From Salmonella enterica subsp. houtenae serovar Houten (GTDB lineage: Bacteria; Pseudomonadota; Gammaproteobacteria; Enterobacterales; Enterobacteriaceae): a DNA stretch of 64,000 bases. Positions 62,105 to 64,000 of this stretch are shown one piece after another; the first letter of the stretch is position 1, and the number at the start of each line of letters is the position of its first letter. The notes beneath the pieces were generated by a model. The model was given only the letters and a program-made list of their open reading frames with translations, made no database searches and had not been told where the DNA came from. The stretch is taken from contig LS483478.1 in NCBI GenBank assembly GCA_900478215.1, positions 744,001 to 808,000 on the forward strand, read 5' to 3'. The position numbers were made by a program, and so were the translations under genes.

Positions 62105-63124
62105 TTAGGCCGGACGTTGAAAAAACGGGCCAGCGGCGACGGACTCGCGCAGAATCAGCGTGCCGGTAAAGGGCGGGATCGGGGCGACCGGCTCGCTGTT
62201 CGCCAGACGAACGGCCTGATCGATCGCAGCGGCGATCATCTCCTCGATGGGTAAATAGACCGTTGAAAGCCCCGGCTCAAGCCAGGTTGCGCCCGGCGCA
62301 TCGTCAAAACCAAACAGCGACACATCCTGCGGGATGCGTAATCCGGCCTGGCGCAGCGCTTTTGCTGCGCCCAGCGCCGTGTCATCATTACAGGCGAATA
62401 GCGCGCTAAACATGACGCCTTCCTCGAGTAATTCCCGACAGGCGTCATAGCCGCGCGTCAGCGTGTAATCGCCGCATTTCACTCTTGCCGGTTGCCAGGG
62501 AATGCCATATTTTTCCAGCGCCTTTCGATACCCCGCCAGGCGTGATATGCCGGTGGGGGTATGAACAGGCAGTGTAATACAGGCGATATCGCGATGGCCC
62601 TGCGCAATTAGATATTCCACCGCCTGGAATGCCGCCGCTTCCTGCTCAAAGAAAATGGCGCGGTCTCGGGCCTGAGTGACGTTGCGATTAATAATCACCA
62701 GCGGCATTTCCGTGGCGTCAATCAACGACAAAATCGACGGCTCATCCATATAGCGAGTGTAAAGAACAATAGCGTCGCACTGTCTGTCGGCCAACATTTG
62801 TACGGCTTTCTGCTCTCGTTCCGGCGTATCGTGACCATCGGTGACGATCAACTGCTTGTTATGAGACTCCGCCTGGCGCGACGCCCGGCGCAACAAACTG
62901 CCAAAATAGAAGCCGTCAAACGTCGAGACGACCAGACCGATACTGTTGCTGGTACGATTCGCCAGCGAGCGCGCCAGGAAGTTGGGGCGATAATCCAGCG
63001 CTTGTATCGCCGTAAACACTTTCTGGCGCGTACTTTCTTTTACCTGCCCCGTCCCATTCAGCACCCGTGAGACGGTGGCCTTTGATACGCCCGCATGGCG
63101 CGAAACATCCAGCATTGTCGCCAT
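62105..63124 (-). CDS. LacI-family regulator (AscG-like) between galR and lysA
   Basis: A 339-residue LacI/GalR-type repressor. The N-terminal helix-turn-helix MLDVSRHAGVSKATVSRVLNG (residues 3-23) and hinge ALDYRPNFLARSLA are canonical; the C-terminal domain is periplasmic-binding-protein-like with GLVVSTFDGFYFG and LFGFDDAPG. MATMLDV is the start; longer frames overlap galR. It begins 13 bases after the galR stop in the same direction, so it may be co-transcribed. E. coli lacks a gene here. It resembles AscG most, but the effector sugar is unknown. Confidence 0.85.
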   Translation of the reverse strand: MATMLDVSRHAGVSKATVSRVLNGTGQVKESTRQKVFTAIQALDYRPNFLARSLANRTSNSIGLVVSTFDGFYFGSLLRRASRQAESHNKQLIVTDGHDTPEREQKAVQMLADRQCDAIVLYTRYMDEPSILSLIDATEMPLVIINRNVTQARDRAIFFEQEAAAFQAVEYLIAQGHRDIACITLPVHTPTGISRLAGYRKALEKYGIPWQPARVKCGDYTLTRGYDACRELLEEGVMFSALFACNDDTALGAAKALRQAGLRIPQDVSLFGFDDAPGATWLEPGLSTVYLPIEEMIAAAIDQAVRLANSEPVAPIPPFTGTLILRESVAAGPFFQRPA

Positions 63125-63137
63125 TATGCTACCCTGA

Positions 63138-64000
63138 TTAATCGGTTGTCGACAGGTGTCCGGCATCCGTCGGCGTGGATACCGAATGTCGGCGTACCAG
63201 TGTCGGACTAAACACATGAGTCACTTCCGGCGTAGGGCATTTCCCTGCCAGCGCTAATGCCAGTTCCGCCGCCTGTGTCGCCATGGTGACAATCGGATAC
63301 CGAATTGTGGTCAGCCGGGGACGCACATAGCGTGAGACCAGAACGTCATCAAAACCAATGAGCGATACCTCGCCCGGCACCCCCACGCCGTTATCATTTA
63401 ATACGCCCATCGCACCTGCCGCCATCGAGTCGTTATAGCAGGCCACCGCGGTAAAATTTCTGCCGCGGCCTAATAACTCAGTCATCGCCTGCTCGCCGCC
63501 GCTTTCATCCGGTTCGCCGAACGTCACCAGCCGATCGTTAGCCGGAATATGGCTTTCCGCCAGCGCATCGTAATAGCCCTTCAGGCGATCTTCGGCATCA
63601 GAGATGGTGTGATTGGAACAGATATAACCAATACGCGTATGACCTTGCTGGATCAGATGTCGGGTCGCCAGCCATGCCCCGTAACGGTCATCCAGCGCGA
63701 CACAGCGGTGTTCGAACTCCGGTAAAATGCGGTTAATCAGCACCATACCGGGGATTTGCTTCATTAATGAGGCCAGGTCCGCATCCGGGATCATTTTGGC
63801 GTGCACCACTAACGCCGCGCAACGATGACGAATCAACTGTTCAATAGCCTGACGCTCTTTTTGTTCGTTGTGATATCCGTTGCCAATCAGTAAAAAATTG
63901 CCGGTGTGATACGCCACCTGCTCAACGGCTTTCACCATTGCGCCGAAAAAAGGATCGGAAACGTCGCCGACCACCAGACCGAGGGTTTCCGTTGCCTGCT
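63138..64000 (-). CDS. galR: Galactose operon repressor GalR (5' end outside window)
   Basis: The C-terminal 286 or so residues of GalR, the repressor of gal genes that responds to galactose. TLGLVVGDVSDPFFGAMVKA begins the ligand domain and LIGFDDVLVSRYVRP is the family's late motif; the end reads TPTDAGHLSTTD. The DNA-binding domain lies beyond the right edge, and the frame is open to the last base. It is followed closely by the LacI-type gene. Confidence 0.93.
   Translation of the reverse strand, partial: QATETLGLVVGDVSDPFFGAMVKAVEQVAYHTGNFLLIGNGYHNEQKERQAIEQLIRHRCAALVVHAKMIPDADLASLMKQIPGMVLINRILPEFEHRCVALDDRYGAWLATRHLIQQGHTRIGYICSNHTISDAEDRLKGYYDALAESHIPANDRLVTFGEPDESGGEQAMTELLGRGRNFTAVACYNDSMAAGAMGVLNDNGVGVPGEVSLIGFDDVLVSRYVRPRLTTIRYPIVTMATQAAELALALAGKCPTPEVTHVFSPTLVRRHSVSTPTDAGHLSTTD

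Overview
The window is chromosomal DNA of a Salmonella enterica-like enterobacterium. Nearly every gene has a recognisable enterobacterial counterpart, and the gene order matches the E. coli/Salmonella epd-to-galR segment in reverse orientation. Salmonella-type additions are a split transketolase, an ECF-type transporter, an extra LacI-type regulator between galR and lysA, and a different set of genes beside the glycine tRNA. Assignments rest on reading motifs and on remembered family sequences; no search was run.

Layout. 0.3-5.1 kb: a two-subunit transketolase (+) converges on an ECF ABC transporter (two ATPases, T and S components) led by a PPC/DUF296 protein (-). 5.5-9 kb: epd-pgk-fbaA, central carbon and vitamin B6 metabolism. 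9.1-12.7 kb: mscS, argO, yggE and the LysR gene ygfI. 12.7-18.2 kb: the scpA-argK-scpB-scpC operon for succinate/methylmalonyl-CoA/propionyl-CoA interconversion. 18.4-22.8 kb: argP, rpiA, serA, fau, the 6S RNA gene ssrS and zapA. 23-27.4 kb: ygfB-pepP-ubiH-ubiI. 27.8-32.4 kb: gcvTHP with PurR-like and GcvA-like sites in a long leader. 32.4-37.8 kb: bglA, yqfB, yqfA, ygfZ, sdhE-ygfX, fldB. 37.8-43.9 kb: xerD-dsbC-recJ-prfB-lysS, including the prfB programmed frameshift. 44-45.6 kb: idi and ygeR (actS).

45.65-50.95 kb is an accessory islet starting at tRNA-Gly(CCC). It is mostly wreckage: a P4-type integrase N-terminal relic, an IS30-family transposase with two stops and a frameshift, a frameshifted unrecognised gene, an autotransporter 3' part with an internal stop, a Rob-like AraC regulator with two frame disruptions, and a gene tail. 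The one clearly intact gene is a periplasmic Cu,Zn superoxide dismutase close to the phage-borne SodCI type. This islet is the most unusual part of the window.

51-64 kb returns to ordered chromosome: yqeG-like transporter, a PACE-family membrane protein divergent from a LysR regulator, yqeF thiolase, kduI-kduD (hexuronate breakdown) with KdgR-like boxes, araE with CRP and AraC sites, ygeA racemase, lysR/lysA, a LacI-family regulator, and galR, which runs off the right end.
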